Part shown: in pieces, positions 1-6,788 of the stretch
Position numbering within the stretch: position 1 is the first letter of the stretch
Layout: the number at the start of each line of letters is the position of its first letter
Origin: Rhodospirillales bacterium
Lineage (GTDB): Bacteria; Pseudomonadota; Alphaproteobacteria; Rhodospirillales; 2-02-FULL-58-16
NCBI GenBank assembly: GCA_021775195.1
Contig: JAJFIG010000340.1
Location: forward strand, 1-10,760
Length of the DNA stretch: 10,760 nucleotides
Direction: 5' to 3'
Notes under the pieces: model-generated
The model's database searches: none
What the model was told of the DNA's origin: nothing
What the model saw: only the letters and a program-made list of their open reading frames with translations
Position numbers and translations under genes: made by a program

Positions 1-108
1 CCCGGGACTGGCCCGGCGGAGGCCGATGTGCGATCCTCCCGCCTCGGCGGGCGCCGAATTCCCGGGCTGCCTGCGGGGGCTGGATATTCTGACGGGACCG
101 ACGGAACC
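1..108. other. Upstream flank of crcB, no gene assigned
   Basis: I recognise no gene here. Bases 38-42 and 47-51 form a strong GC hairpin (CCCGC, four-base loop, GCGGG) with no T tract after it. The + frame starting at base 2 stays open from the window edge to a TGA at 110-112, which would overlap the crcB ATG by ATGA, so the tail of a coupled upstream gene is possible. However, the other two frames are also open over most of this stretch, and none of the translations resembles a family I know. No fluoride-riboswitch consensus could be fitted. Confidence 0.3.
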
Positions 109-489
109 ATGAAAATACTGCTTTCCATCGCCGCCGGGGGCGCCCTGGGTGCCGTCGGCCGCTACCTGCTCATGAGTCAGGTTGGGCACTGGTTCGGAAG
201 TCAGTATCCCTTCGCCACCCTGGCGGTGAACGTGTTGGGTGCCTTCGGACTCGGCGCCCTGATCGAGATCATGGCCCTGGTCTGGTCGCCGAGCCAGGAA
301 ATCCGTGCCTTCCTTGTCGTCGGCATCCTCGGTGCTTTCACGACGTTTTCCACCTTCACCATGGACCTCTTCTACTTGATGGAAGGTGGTCGCACCTTCG
401 GCACCGCCATCTACGTCGCCGCGTCCGTGGTCTTCTGCATCCTCGCCTTCTATGCCGGCATGGCGATCTTCAGACAAATTCTGGCATGA
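109..489 (+). CDS. crcB: Fluoride ion channel CrcB/Fluc
   Basis: This is a small inner-membrane channel that exports fluoride and protects the cell from it; Fluc proteins work as antiparallel dimers. The 126 residues match the usual family length and show about four hydrophobic segments (roughly 1-24, 34-58, 66-86 and 96-122). Family marks visible are GALGAVGRY (11-19), the pore Asn in NVLGAF (N41), and the GILGAFTTFSTF block (72-83), whose F80 and F83 match the paired pore phenylalanines known in Fluc. An in-frame GTG at 28 would add 27 residues of unlike, Gly/Arg-rich sequence, so I chose the ATG at 109, where hydrophobic sequence begins. No clear Shine-Dalgarno lies before it. The stop overlaps the start of the downstream pseudouridine synthase (ATGA at 486-489), implying translational coupling. 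Confidence 0.93.
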   Translation: MKILLSIAAGGALGAVGRYLLMSQVGHWFGSQYPFATLAVNVLGAFGLGALIEIMALVWSPSQEIRAFLVVGILGAFTTFSTFTMDLFYLMEGGRTFGTAIYVAASVVFCILAFYAGMAIFRQILA

Positions 490-1469
490 GCGGCGTCCAG
501 ACCATAGACGTGGCAACCGGCGAGGTCGGATTGCGACTGGACCGGTGGTTCAAACGCCACTTTCCCGGGGTCACCCACGTCCGACTGCAAAAATGGCTGC
601 GTACCGGCCAGGTCCGCGTCGACGGGCGGCGCGCCAAGGCCGGTGCGCGGCTCGAGGCCGGGCAACGCATACGCGTGCCCCCTCTGGGCGAGGACGGAAA
701 TTCCCGTCCCGCGTCTCGGCGTCCCTCACCACCGCCGGATGCCGCAGAAGCCGAGGTGGTCCGTGCCCTCGTTCTCCACCGGGACAACCAAGTCATCGCC
801 ATCGACAAACCGCCGGGCCTCGCGGTTCAGGGCGGTACCGGCACGCGGCGGCACCTGGACGGCATGCTTGACGCCCTGCGCTTTGATGCTTCTGAGCGTC
901 CGCGGTTGGTGCACCGTCTGGACAAGGACACTTCGGGCGTCCTCCTACTGGCGAGAAGCGCAACCGCGGCGGCGGCCCTGACCCGGGCTTTCCGAGATAA
1001 GACAGCGCGCAAAGTTTACTGGGCGTTGGTGGTTGGAGTGCCGAAACCCGCCCGGGGCACCGTCGACCTGGCCCTGGCCAAGGCACCGGGAAAGGGGGGC
1101 GAGAAGGTCGTGCCTGGAATACCATCCGGCAAGCGGGCGCTGACCCGCTACGTCGTCGCCGAGCACCTCGGTCGCAAGGCCGCATGGCTTGTCCTCGAGC
1201 CGCTGACGGGTCGCACTCACCAACTCCGCGCCCATTGTTTGGCTCTGGGGACGCCGATCGTAGGCGACGGTAAGTACGGTGGTGCCGCCGCCTTCCTTCC
1301 CGGAATTGGGTTGGAGCGCCGCCTGCACCTGCATGCCCGCGCCATCCGCATCCCCCATCCCGACGGTGGAGTCCTCGAGGTGGCCGCGCCGCTTCCCCGT
1401 CACATGCGCCAGTCCTGGCGTCTGCTCGGGTTCGACGATACAGCCATCGACCTCTTTGCCGAAGCCTGA
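486..1469 (+). CDS. rluC: RluC-type 23S rRNA pseudouridine synthase
   Basis: This is an RluA-family enzyme that isomerises uridines in 23S rRNA to pseudouridine. The 327 residues are close to the usual length of RluC. An N-terminal S4 RNA-binding domain spans about residues 12-70 (RLDRWFKRHFPG, then LRTGQVRVDGRR). A Pro/Arg/Ser-rich linker follows (about 75-98), then the catalytic domain. The signature HRLDKDTSG starts at H143 and makes D146 the catalytic aspartate; the later GRTHQLRAH block is also typical. The N-terminal S4 domain with long spacing to the catalytic core favours RluC over RluA, but RluD cannot be excluded from sequence alone. The start overlaps the crcB stop by four bases, so the two genes are probably co-transcribed. 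Confidence 0.9.
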   Translation: MSGVQTIDVATGEVGLRLDRWFKRHFPGVTHVRLQKWLRTGQVRVDGRRAKAGARLEAGQRIRVPPLGEDGNSRPASRRPSPPPDAAEAEVVRALVLHRDNQVIAIDKPPGLAVQGGTGTRRHLDGMLDALRFDASERPRLVHRLDKDTSGVLLLARSATAAAALTRAFRDKTARKVYWALVVGVPKPARGTVDLALAKAPGKGGEKVVPGIPSGKRALTRYVVAEHLGRKAAWLVLEPLTGRTHQLRAHCLALGTPIVGDGKYGGAAAFLPGIGLERRLHLHARAIRIPHPDGGVLEVAAPLPRHMRQSWRLLGFDDTAIDLFAEA

Positions 1470-1474
1470 TTGCC

Positions 1475-1494
1475 GAAACGATATTTTGCGTTTC
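1475..1494 (+). repeat. Short inverted repeat after rluC
   Basis: GAAACG (1475-1480) and CGTTTC (1489-1494) form a 6-bp stem with an 8-base AT-rich loop, just after the rluC stop. No T tract follows, so it is at best a weak terminator or an RNA 3' end structure. Confidence 0.3.
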
Positions 1495-1530
1495 CCACTT
1501 TCGCGGAGCAGAATGATAACCGCGACCATA

Positions 1531-1537
1531 GGGGGAG
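1531..1537 (+). promoter_or_regulatory. Ribosome binding site of the DRR-repeat gene
   Basis: GGGGGAG ends six bases before the ATG at 1544 and only three before the in-frame GTG at 1541. The spacing favours the ATG, and the site is strong enough to support the small reading frame as a translated gene. Confidence 0.55.
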
Positions 1538-1543
1538 CAGGTG

Positions 1544-1765
1544 ATGACGGCGGAAACCGAGGGCGGCGGCGATCGTCGCGGCGGCGACCGACGCCGCAAC
1601 CGCGACCGGCGCTCCACGAGCGACCGGCGCTTGGGCACCGACAGGCGAGCCCCGGGTGCGGTCTGGCTAGGGCCGGAGAAGCGCTCGAACACCGACCGGC
1701 GGGTGAGCGCCGATCGGCGCAAGCCAAGTGACCGACGAGGCGGCGCCGACCGGCGGGGATCCTAA
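1544..1765 (+). CDS. Small Arg-rich DRR-hexad repeat protein, function unknown
   Basis: I recognise no function. The 73-residue product is strongly basic and hydrophilic, with no membrane segment or signal peptide. It holds nine Asp-Arg-Arg triplets, at residues 10, 15, 21, 27, 33, 51, 57, 63 and 69. From residue 15 on they all keep a six-residue register, including across the one interruption, where Glu-Lys-Arg sits at a register position (45-47). The interruption holds the only hydrophobic patch (AVWLG, 39-43). The triplets use different codons (GAT/GAC; CGT, CGC, CGA, CGG, AGG), which points to selection on the protein rather than recent DNA duplication. A good Shine-Dalgarno (1531-1537) and a clean stop support expression. 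It could be a nucleic-acid-binding or intrinsically disordered protein, but that is a guess. It stands alone between rluC and the oxidoreductase operon. Confidence 0.6.
   Translation: MTAETEGGGDRRGGDRRRNRDRRSTSDRRLGTDRRAPGAVWLGPEKRSNTDRRVSADRRKPSDRRGGADRRGS
1571..1756 (+). repeat. 18-base period repeat encoding Asp-Arg-Arg hexads
   Basis: Copies of a degenerate GA(C/T)-CGN-CGN core begin at 1571, 1586, 1604, 1622, 1640, 1694, 1712, 1730 and 1748. All spacings after the first are multiples of 18 bases. The position at 1676 encodes a degenerate Glu-Lys-Arg copy. The repeat is coding, not a CRISPR or intergenic array. Confidence 0.8.
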
Positions 1766-1786
1766 GGCGCCTGCCGGCGGCGGTCG

Positions 1787-1808
1787 GCCCGTACCGTTGA
1801 CAACGGGC
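1787..1808. promoter_or_regulatory. Palindrome containing a TTGACA hexamer
   Basis: CCGTTG-A-CAACGG (1794-1806) is a perfect 13-base palindrome. It is nested between GCCCGT (1787-1792) and ACGGGC (1803-1808), which can also pair. A consensus -35 hexamer TTGACA (1797-1802) lies inside, but the bases 16-18 downstream are GC-rich and give no credible -10. A protein-binding site or a simple RNA hairpin are both possible. Confidence 0.3.
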
Positions 1809-1840
1809 GCGCGCATGCCCCCTCGCACGCCCCAAATTGC

Positions 1841-1894
1841 TCCCACCTTCTTCCTTCCGCTTCCTCCCGGTTGACTTTCGATGAGGAAGGGTGG
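1841..1894. repeat. Pyrimidine tract with inverted repeat upstream of the operon
   Basis: Bases 1841-1868 are almost all C and T. CTTCCTC (1860-1866) is complementary to GAGGAAG (1883-1889) across a 16-base loop. CCACC (1843-1847) can extend the same stem with GGTGG (1890-1894) if 12 bases bulge out. No T tract follows, so this is not a normal terminator. It could be a leader RNA structure or an operator; I cannot decide which. Confidence 0.3.
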
Positions 1895-1898
1895 ACGG

Positions 1899-1927
1899 TT
1901 GTTGATTGTCGGTTGCGTGCTGATAAT
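1899..1927 (+). promoter_or_regulatory. Candidate sigma70-like promoter of the oxidoreductase operon
   Basis: TTGTTG (1899-1904), a 17-base spacer and GATAAT (1922-1927) make a plausible promoter, with a five-of-six -10 but a poor -35. It lies in the most AT-rich part of the 1766-2045 gap and would give a leader of about 110 bases. Nothing else in the gap fits better. Confidence 0.3.
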
Positions 1928-2045
1928 TGGCCGCAATCGACCATCCTTGGCGAAATGCAAGGGGGTGGATTTCGGTCGGGGCGGTTCGCCTGCCGGCAAG
2001 GGCGGGCTGGTGTCCGCGCAAGGGTAGTGCTGGGAGACTCGAAGA

Positions 2046-3887
2046 ATGAGTGATCAGGCCAAGCGGAAAATCCATATCGAGGAAGGGGAGGATTTTTCCG
2101 AAACACAGGCCTTCGGGCAGCGCATCGTCACACCGATACGTTATTCCACCGATCCTCGCGACGTCGGCTGGGTCAAGGAGAACATTCCCTGTCAGACGGC
2201 CTGTCCGGCGAGCACCAACATCCCCGCCTACATTCGCATGATCACCGAGAAGCGGTTCGGTCGCTCTTACGAGATCAACCGCATGGCCAATGTGCTTCCC
2301 GGAGTCCTTGGGCGCATCTGCTCGCGCCCTTGCGAGGACGTCTGCCGTCACGGTTGGCCCGGTAATGGCGAACCCGTCGCCATCTGCCACCTCAAGCGGG
2401 TCGCCGCCGACAACAAATCCGAGGCCCACCGCCTAAACGAGAGCCTCTTTGCACCCACCGGCAAGCGCATCGCCGTCGTCGGTGCCGGGCCGTCGGGGAT
2501 CGCCGCCGCCCATGATCTCACGATCCTTGGCCACGATGTCACGATCTACGAACGCGAGGAGGATCCCGGCGGAATGCTGGCCTACGGCATTCCCGAGTTC
2601 CGCCTCCCCCGCGACGTGCTCGCAGTTGAATTGCGCAACGCCATGCGTCTCGGCGTTGACCTTAAGACCGGGATTGCCATCGGCAAGGGCAAGGGTGCCG
2701 TGCGCCTGGCCAAATTACGCAAGGACTACGACGCCGTATTGCTCGCCACCGGCTGCATGGCCGCAATTCCGCTGCCCTTGCACGGTGCCAAGGAGGGCGA
2801 AGACCCGGCGCGCTCGGCGCCTGGGGTCGAGTACGGCCTTGATTTCCTCATGGAAATGCACCGCGGCGTCAAGAAGACCGTCGGCAAGCGTGTGTTCGTC
2901 GTCGGCGCTGGCTTTACCGCCCTCGACTGCGCCCGCGTTGCCCGCCGTCTTGGTGCCGAGGAGGTTACTATTCACCTGCGCACCACCGAGGAATACATCC
3001 CCGTTGCCAAGGAGGAGATTTTCGAGGCCAAGAGGGAATCAATAAACATCCTCGGGCTACGCACTCCGGTGGGCCTGCTCACCAGTCCCAAGGGTAAGCT
3101 CCGCGGCGTCCGTTTCGTCCAGAACCGCCTTGGCGGCTGGCGCGCCAGCGGGCGCCGCCAGGCGATTCCCATCGAGGGCTCCGAGTTCGACGTCGAGTGC
3201 GACACCCTGTTGGTCGCAATCGGCCAGATCACCGTCAACGACTACCTTGACCAGCCCGTGGACCTCGACCGCTGGGGCAACGTCAGCGTTGGCGAGGACG
3301 GGATGACATCGCTCGACGGTCTCTTCGCTGCCGGTGATTTCGTCGGCGGCGCCAGCACCGTGATCGAGGCTGTCGGCCATGGTCGCGAGATCGCCCTCAA
3401 GCTCGACACCTGGTTGATGGGGCGGGCGCGGCGCAAGGAGGTGGTCAAGGTGGAAGCTGTAGCCGAGCCCTTGCGCGAGCGTGCCTTCGACTTCATTCCC
3501 CTTCAGGAAATGCATACGTCCCCCGTCAACGGACGATTCGACGGACTGAAGGTCGAGGTCGAAGAAGGATATGACCTTGATACCGCCTACGAGGAGGCCA
3601 AGCGCTGTTACCTCTGTTACTTGCGTTACGAGATTGATATCGACAACTGCATTTACTGTCGCGCCTGTATCGAAGTGGCGCCGCGCAACTGCATCAAGCT
3701 GGTCCAGGGCGTCGATATCCGCGACGACGGCGCCTACGGTGAGCTCCAGGAAGCTCGCGAGTGGGACAAGGTCGGCGCCATTTGGATCGACAACAACGAA
3801 TGCATCCGCTGCGGGGCCTGTTTCATCGTCTGCCCGACACGCTGCATTTCCATCACCAGGACCGAGATGTTCTCCCAGGACATCTGA
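2046..3887 (+). CDS. NfnB/GltD-like Fe-S flavoprotein with C-terminal ferredoxin domain (KorC-like)
   Basis: This is probably the NAD(P)H-reactive subunit of the 2-oxoacid oxidoreductase encoded downstream, moving electrons between Fe-S clusters, FAD and NAD(P). Domains in order over 613 residues: an N-terminal Fe-S domain of the GltD/dihydropyrimidine dehydrogenase/NfnB type (C49, C53, C92, C96, C100, also C114); an FAD-binding Rossmann motif GAGPSG (146-151); an NAD(P)-binding GAGFTA (287-292); the second FAD motif AAGD (428-431); and a C-terminal double-cluster ferredoxin domain (about 528-606). The second ferredoxin motif is canonical (C586, C589, C592, C596-Pro). The first is not: C535, C538, C541, then A545-Pro where Cys-Pro is usual, with C549 three residues beyond the Pro. 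GGGAG at 2032-2036 supports the start. It is first of four close genes. From memory, the three-subunit 2-oxoglutarate:NADP+ oxidoreductase of Azoarcus has a comparable flavoprotein, KorC. Other possibilities are NfnB-like or glutamate synthase-like enzymes with another partner. Confidence 0.85.
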   Translation: MSDQAKRKIHIEEGEDFSETQAFGQRIVTPIRYSTDPRDVGWVKENIPCQTACPASTNIPAYIRMITEKRFGRSYEINRMANVLPGVLGRICSRPCEDVCRHGWPGNGEPVAICHLKRVAADNKSEAHRLNESLFAPTGKRIAVVGAGPSGIAAAHDLTILGHDVTIYEREEDPGGMLAYGIPEFRLPRDVLAVELRNAMRLGVDLKTGIAIGKGKGAVRLAKLRKDYDAVLLATGCMAAIPLPLHGAKEGEDPARSAPGVEYGLDFLMEMHRGVKKTVGKRVFVVGAGFTALDCARVARRLGAEEVTIHLRTTEEYIPVAKEEIFEAKRESINILGLRTPVGLLTSPKGKLRGVRFVQNRLGGWRASGRRQAIPIEGSEFDVECDTLLVAIGQITVNDYLDQPVDLDRWGNVSVGEDGMTSLDGLFAAGDFVGGASTVIEAVGHGREIALKLDTWLMGRARRKEVVKVEAVAEPLRERAFDFIPLQEMHTSPVNGRFDGLKVEVEEGYDLDTAYEEAKRCYLCYLRYEIDIDNCIYCRACIEVAPRNCIKLVQGVDIRDDGAYGELQEAREWDKVGAIWIDNNECIRCGACFIVCPTRCISITRTEMFSQDI

Positions 3888-3919
3888 ACCGGGACATCGG
3901 AGAATAGGTCAACGCAACA

Positions 3920-4948
3920 ATGTCCGAACCCCTTCATTACGTGATCATCGGCACGGGCGCCGCAGGCACCGAAGCCGCCTTGCATCTTCGACAGCGCGAT
4001 GCGGATTGCCGTATCACCATGGTGACGGCGGGCCGGCTTTTGTTTATCCGCCGCTACGAACTACCCAAGGTTTTCGACGGCGTCGAAGACTGGCGCGAGC
4101 TTCTGGTCTATCCGCCGGAATTCTATGACGAACACGGGATCACCGTCCGCCGCAACAGCTGGGTCACCAATGTCGACCCAGAGCGCCGCGTCCTCGGCAT
4201 GCGCCACAAGGAAGAGGTTTCCTACGACCGGCTGCTGGTTGCCAGCGGTGGTGGCGGATATATACCGGCGGGCCTCAGTGAGTACCGCCACCTTTTGCAG
4301 CGTTTCGCCACCTTCGGCGACGCTATCCGCATGCGCCAGTCCTTGCCCGAAGGGGGCCGGGTTATCATGCTCGGCGCCGACATGACCGGCCTCGACCTGG
4401 CCCGCAAACTGACCGCGGCGGGTTTCCGGTTGACCGTTGTCGCCACCGAGCAGCTCTTTTGGCCCCACGAGGTCTCGCCCCGCAAGCGGACCCGCTTCGT
4501 CAAGGCCTTAGTAGCCATGGGCATCGAGGTCATTCAGGGCCGTGCCGTCGCCGGGATCGAAGCCACCAACAGCGGTGGGCCGGCACGCCGCGTCGTAATG
4601 GACAAAGGCGACCTTCGGGGCGACGTGGTGATACCCTTCTTCGGCCTTATGCCGACGCTGGACTTCATGGTCGGGGCCGGCGTCGACATCGAACGCGGCC
4701 TTCTGGTCAATCCGCAGCTTGCCACCACCGACAAGAACATCTGGGCCGCCGGAGATGTCTGCCAGATCTGGTCTCCGGAGGAAAATCACTACCGTTTTTA
4801 TTACGGTTGGAAGAACGTCAAGATGATGGGCCGGATCGCGGCCCTGAACATGACCGGGGACAACGAGGCCGTGGATACCGTCAAGGAGGAAGACTTGTTC
4901 ATCAACGCCAACGGCGAGATCGACTCGCCGTTCTGGGAATACGATTAG
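3920..4948 (+). CDS. FAD/NAD(P)-dependent oxidoreductase (rubredoxin reductase-like)
   Basis: This is a soluble pyridine-nucleotide flavoprotein with the two-dinucleotide-binding-domain fold. GTGAAG at 11-16 binds FAD, GADMTG at 152-157 starts the NAD(P)-binding domain, and AAGD at 276-279 is the closing FAD motif. The 342 residues are shorter than the roughly 400 usual for NADH:rubredoxin or ferredoxin reductases. The interface domain seems reduced to a short tail rich in aromatic and acidic residues. There is no CxxxxC pair or single redox Cys near the flavin, so it is not a disulfide reductase. No membrane segment is seen. It lies 32 bases after the large flavoprotein and nine before korA, so it is almost surely part of the same system. 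Its electron partner is unknown: the ferredoxin domain of the upstream protein, a separate ferredoxin, or a quinone are options. Confidence 0.8.
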   Translation: MSEPLHYVIIGTGAAGTEAALHLRQRDADCRITMVTAGRLLFIRRYELPKVFDGVEDWRELLVYPPEFYDEHGITVRRNSWVTNVDPERRVLGMRHKEEVSYDRLLVASGGGGYIPAGLSEYRHLLQRFATFGDAIRMRQSLPEGGRVIMLGADMTGLDLARKLTAAGFRLTVVATEQLFWPHEVSPRKRTRFVKALVAMGIEVIQGRAVAGIEATNSGGPARRVVMDKGDLRGDVVIPFFGLMPTLDFMVGAGVDIERGLLVNPQLATTDKNIWAAGDVCQIWSPEENHYRFYYGWKNVKMMGRIAALNMTGDNEAVDTVKEEDLFINANGEIDSPFWEYD

Positions 4949-4957
4949 GAAGAGGCC

Positions 4958-6766
4958 ATGAGTCGCAAACGCAAGCCGGTCACCGATATTCAGATCGCCA
5001 TCTGCGGGTCCGCCGGTGATGGCACCATCGCCGCCGGCGACATCCTTAAGCGGGCCATGGCCAGGGCCGGGTATAAGGTCATTGCCTTCGACCTCTATCC
5101 GGCCGAGATCAGGGGTTTCGGAAAGTGTATCGCGCGCACCCGCATTACCGCCAACCAAGTCTATTCAATGAAGCAGAAGTCAGACGTCCTCATATCGCTC
5201 GATGACAGCCACGCCATTCCCCATGTCGACGAGGTCTGCGATTACGGCGCTATCATCTACGAGGACAATCCCATGTCCAAGGTCGAGGAGGGTGGCCATA
5301 TCTCCGGCCATGCCGCCCCCGCCCATATCCCATATGGCATCCCGTTCCGCGAGATGTCGGAGCGCGCCACGGGTAGTGCCCGTTCCCGCAATATGGTCGC
5401 CGTCGGCTACATCGCTGGCCTCTATGGCATGCCCCAGAAGATATTCCACGAGATTGTTACCGCTAAATTCAAGGGCAAGGCGGCGGTAGTGACCACCGGC
5501 AACATTGCCGCATTCGACGCCGGCTACGAGGCCGGCGCGGCCACCATACGCCTAGATTTCGGTGTCCTGGAGAGCCGCTCCCGGCGCCGGGGCAAGGCCG
5601 ACTTGGTGATGATGAATGGCAATGCCGCCACCGTGCGCGGTTGCCTCGATGCGGGCATTGAGACTTTCTTCGGATATCCCATTACGCCGGCAACCTCGAT
5701 CATGGAGATACTTGCCGCCGAGATGCCGAAGACCGGCGGCCGCCTGGTTCAGACCGAGGACGAGATATCGGCGGTGGCCGCCGCCATTGGCGCCGGTTAC
5801 ACCGGAGCTCGCTCGGCGACCGCAACATCGGGGCCTGGCTTGGCCCTGATGACCGAGATGCTGGGTCTGGGCACCATTGCCGAAGTGCCGTCGGTCATCT
5901 TTGTCTCCCAGCGCGGCGGGCCCAGCACCGGAATGCCGACCAAGACCGAGCAATCGGACCTGAACCTGGCGGTTTTCGGGGTCGCCGGCGATGGCCAACG
6001 CATTGTCCTCGCCCCGACCAACGTCGAGGGCTGCTACAAATGTGCCGGCAAGGCCTTCGAGATGGCCGAGCAATATCAGACGCCGGTCATCGTGCTCCTT
6101 GATCTTTACCTTTCCAATCGCTACGAGGCGGTGGCCTTCCCCGAGAAGAACCCCTTCGTTCGCAAATGCAGCAAAGGTGTTTCACGGCGCGGGACGGGCA
6201 GCCCTTACAGCCGATACGCTATCACCGACGATTGGGTCAGCCCGCGCGCGGTGCCCGGTACCGAGGGTTGCCAGCATGCCATTACAGGGCTCGAACACGA
6301 CGTCTTCGGGCGCCCCAACGACCAAGCCCATGTCCACGAGATGATGAGCCGCAAGCGCCATGAGAAGCTCGAGGCGGCCATCAATCATCCCGACATCACC
6401 ATCAGCAAACGCTTTGGTGACCGGGGCAAGGTCGACGTCGGTCTGCTGGGCTGGGGCTCCACTTTTGGCGAAATCCTCGAGGCTATGTTCGTGGCCCAAA
6501 AGGAGGGAATCAAATGCGCGGCCATGAAAGTGGTCATGCTGTCGCCATTCCCGAAGCCGGCGGTGGTTCCATACCTGGATGACTGTGCTGAGGTCCTGGT
6601 GCCGGAATTGAACTACGAGGGCCAGTTCGCCGATCTGGTGACCAGCGCCACCGGTCGTCCCGTGAACCGGCTCAACCGGGTTCCGGGGACGCCCATGCGC
6701 GTGGATGAAATCTTGGCTGAAATCCGCCGCCTTGCCGACGGCGCCAAACAGATGGCGGCCGAATGA
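4958..6766 (+). CDS. korA: 2-oxoacid:acceptor oxidoreductase, fused gamma-alpha subunit (KorA-type)
   Basis: This is a catalytic subunit of a CoA-dependent 2-oxoacid oxidoreductase, an enzyme that oxidatively decarboxylates a 2-oxoacid to acyl-CoA and passes two electrons to an acceptor, reversibly in some organisms. Residues about 10-190 form the gamma domain (GSAGDG at 17-22, then FDLYPAEIRG). Residues about 208-410 form the alpha pyrimidine-binding domain with GYPITPATS (239-247), TSGPG (290-294) and RGGPSTGMPTKTEQ (319-332). The C-terminal domain starts near 480 (GLLGWGSTFGE). Gamma fused ahead of alpha, and the KTEQ block, are typical of KorA proteins, so 2-oxoglutarate is the best guess for substrate; specificity is not proven by sequence. 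AGGAAGAGG (4947-4955) is a strong binding site overlapping the previous stop. The beta subunit follows 22 bases downstream. Confidence 0.88.
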   Translation: MSRKRKPVTDIQIAICGSAGDGTIAAGDILKRAMARAGYKVIAFDLYPAEIRGFGKCIARTRITANQVYSMKQKSDVLISLDDSHAIPHVDEVCDYGAIIYEDNPMSKVEEGGHISGHAAPAHIPYGIPFREMSERATGSARSRNMVAVGYIAGLYGMPQKIFHEIVTAKFKGKAAVVTTGNIAAFDAGYEAGAATIRLDFGVLESRSRRRGKADLVMMNGNAATVRGCLDAGIETFFGYPITPATSIMEILAAEMPKTGGRLVQTEDEISAVAAAIGAGYTGARSATATSGPGLALMTEMLGLGTIAEVPSVIFVSQRGGPSTGMPTKTEQSDLNLAVFGVAGDGQRIVLAPTNVEGCYKCAGKAFEMAEQYQTPVIVLLDLYLSNRYEAVAFPEKNPFVRKCSKGVSRRGTGSPYSRYAITDDWVSPRAVPGTEGCQHAITGLEHDVFGRPNDQAHVHEMMSRKRHEKLEAAINHPDITISKRFGDRGKVDVGLLGWGSTFGEILEAMFVAQKEGIKCAAMKVVMLSPFPKPAVVPYLDDCAEVLVPELNYEGQFADLVTSATGRPVNRLNRVPGTPMRVDEILAEIRRLADGAKQMAAE

Positions 6767-6776
6767 CCGGCGCCGT

Positions 6777-6780
6777 GAGG
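6777..6780 (+). promoter_or_regulatory. Ribosome binding site that sets the korB start
   Basis: GAGG ends eight bases before the ATG at 6789. An upstream in-frame ATG at 6705 would overlap korA by 62 bases and add 28 residues unlike the family, so the later start is preferred. Confidence 0.6.
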
Positions 6781-6788
6781 ACTGGGCG

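Noticed and set aside
1..108. Fluoride riboswitch upstream of crcB
   Set aside because: A GGAG...CCTCC pair and a CTGA segment are present, but the conserved loop and pseudoknot bases could not be aligned to the known consensus.
28..108. GTG start extending CrcB by 27 residues
   Set aside because: The extra residues are Gly/Arg-rich and unlike the family, whose first membrane segment begins at the ATG at 109.
1571..1756. CRISPR or tandem DNA repeat array
   Set aside because: The 18-base units are coding, with synonymous variation and no unique spacers.
945..2429. Long open frame of 494 codons on the - strand
   Set aside because: It spans rluC, the DRR gene, the gap and the large flavoprotein start antisense, matches no family, and is explained by high GC.
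5972..6010. Loss of the His in the GHGD-like block of KorA
   Set aside because: The sequence reads GVAGDGQR where many relatives have a His, but this block varies among 2-oxoacid oxidoreductases, so I do not count it as a defect.
6705..6788. Earlier in-frame start of korB
   Set aside because: It overlaps the korA end, adds 28 unlike residues and lacks a binding site; the ATG at 6789 has GAGG at good spacing.
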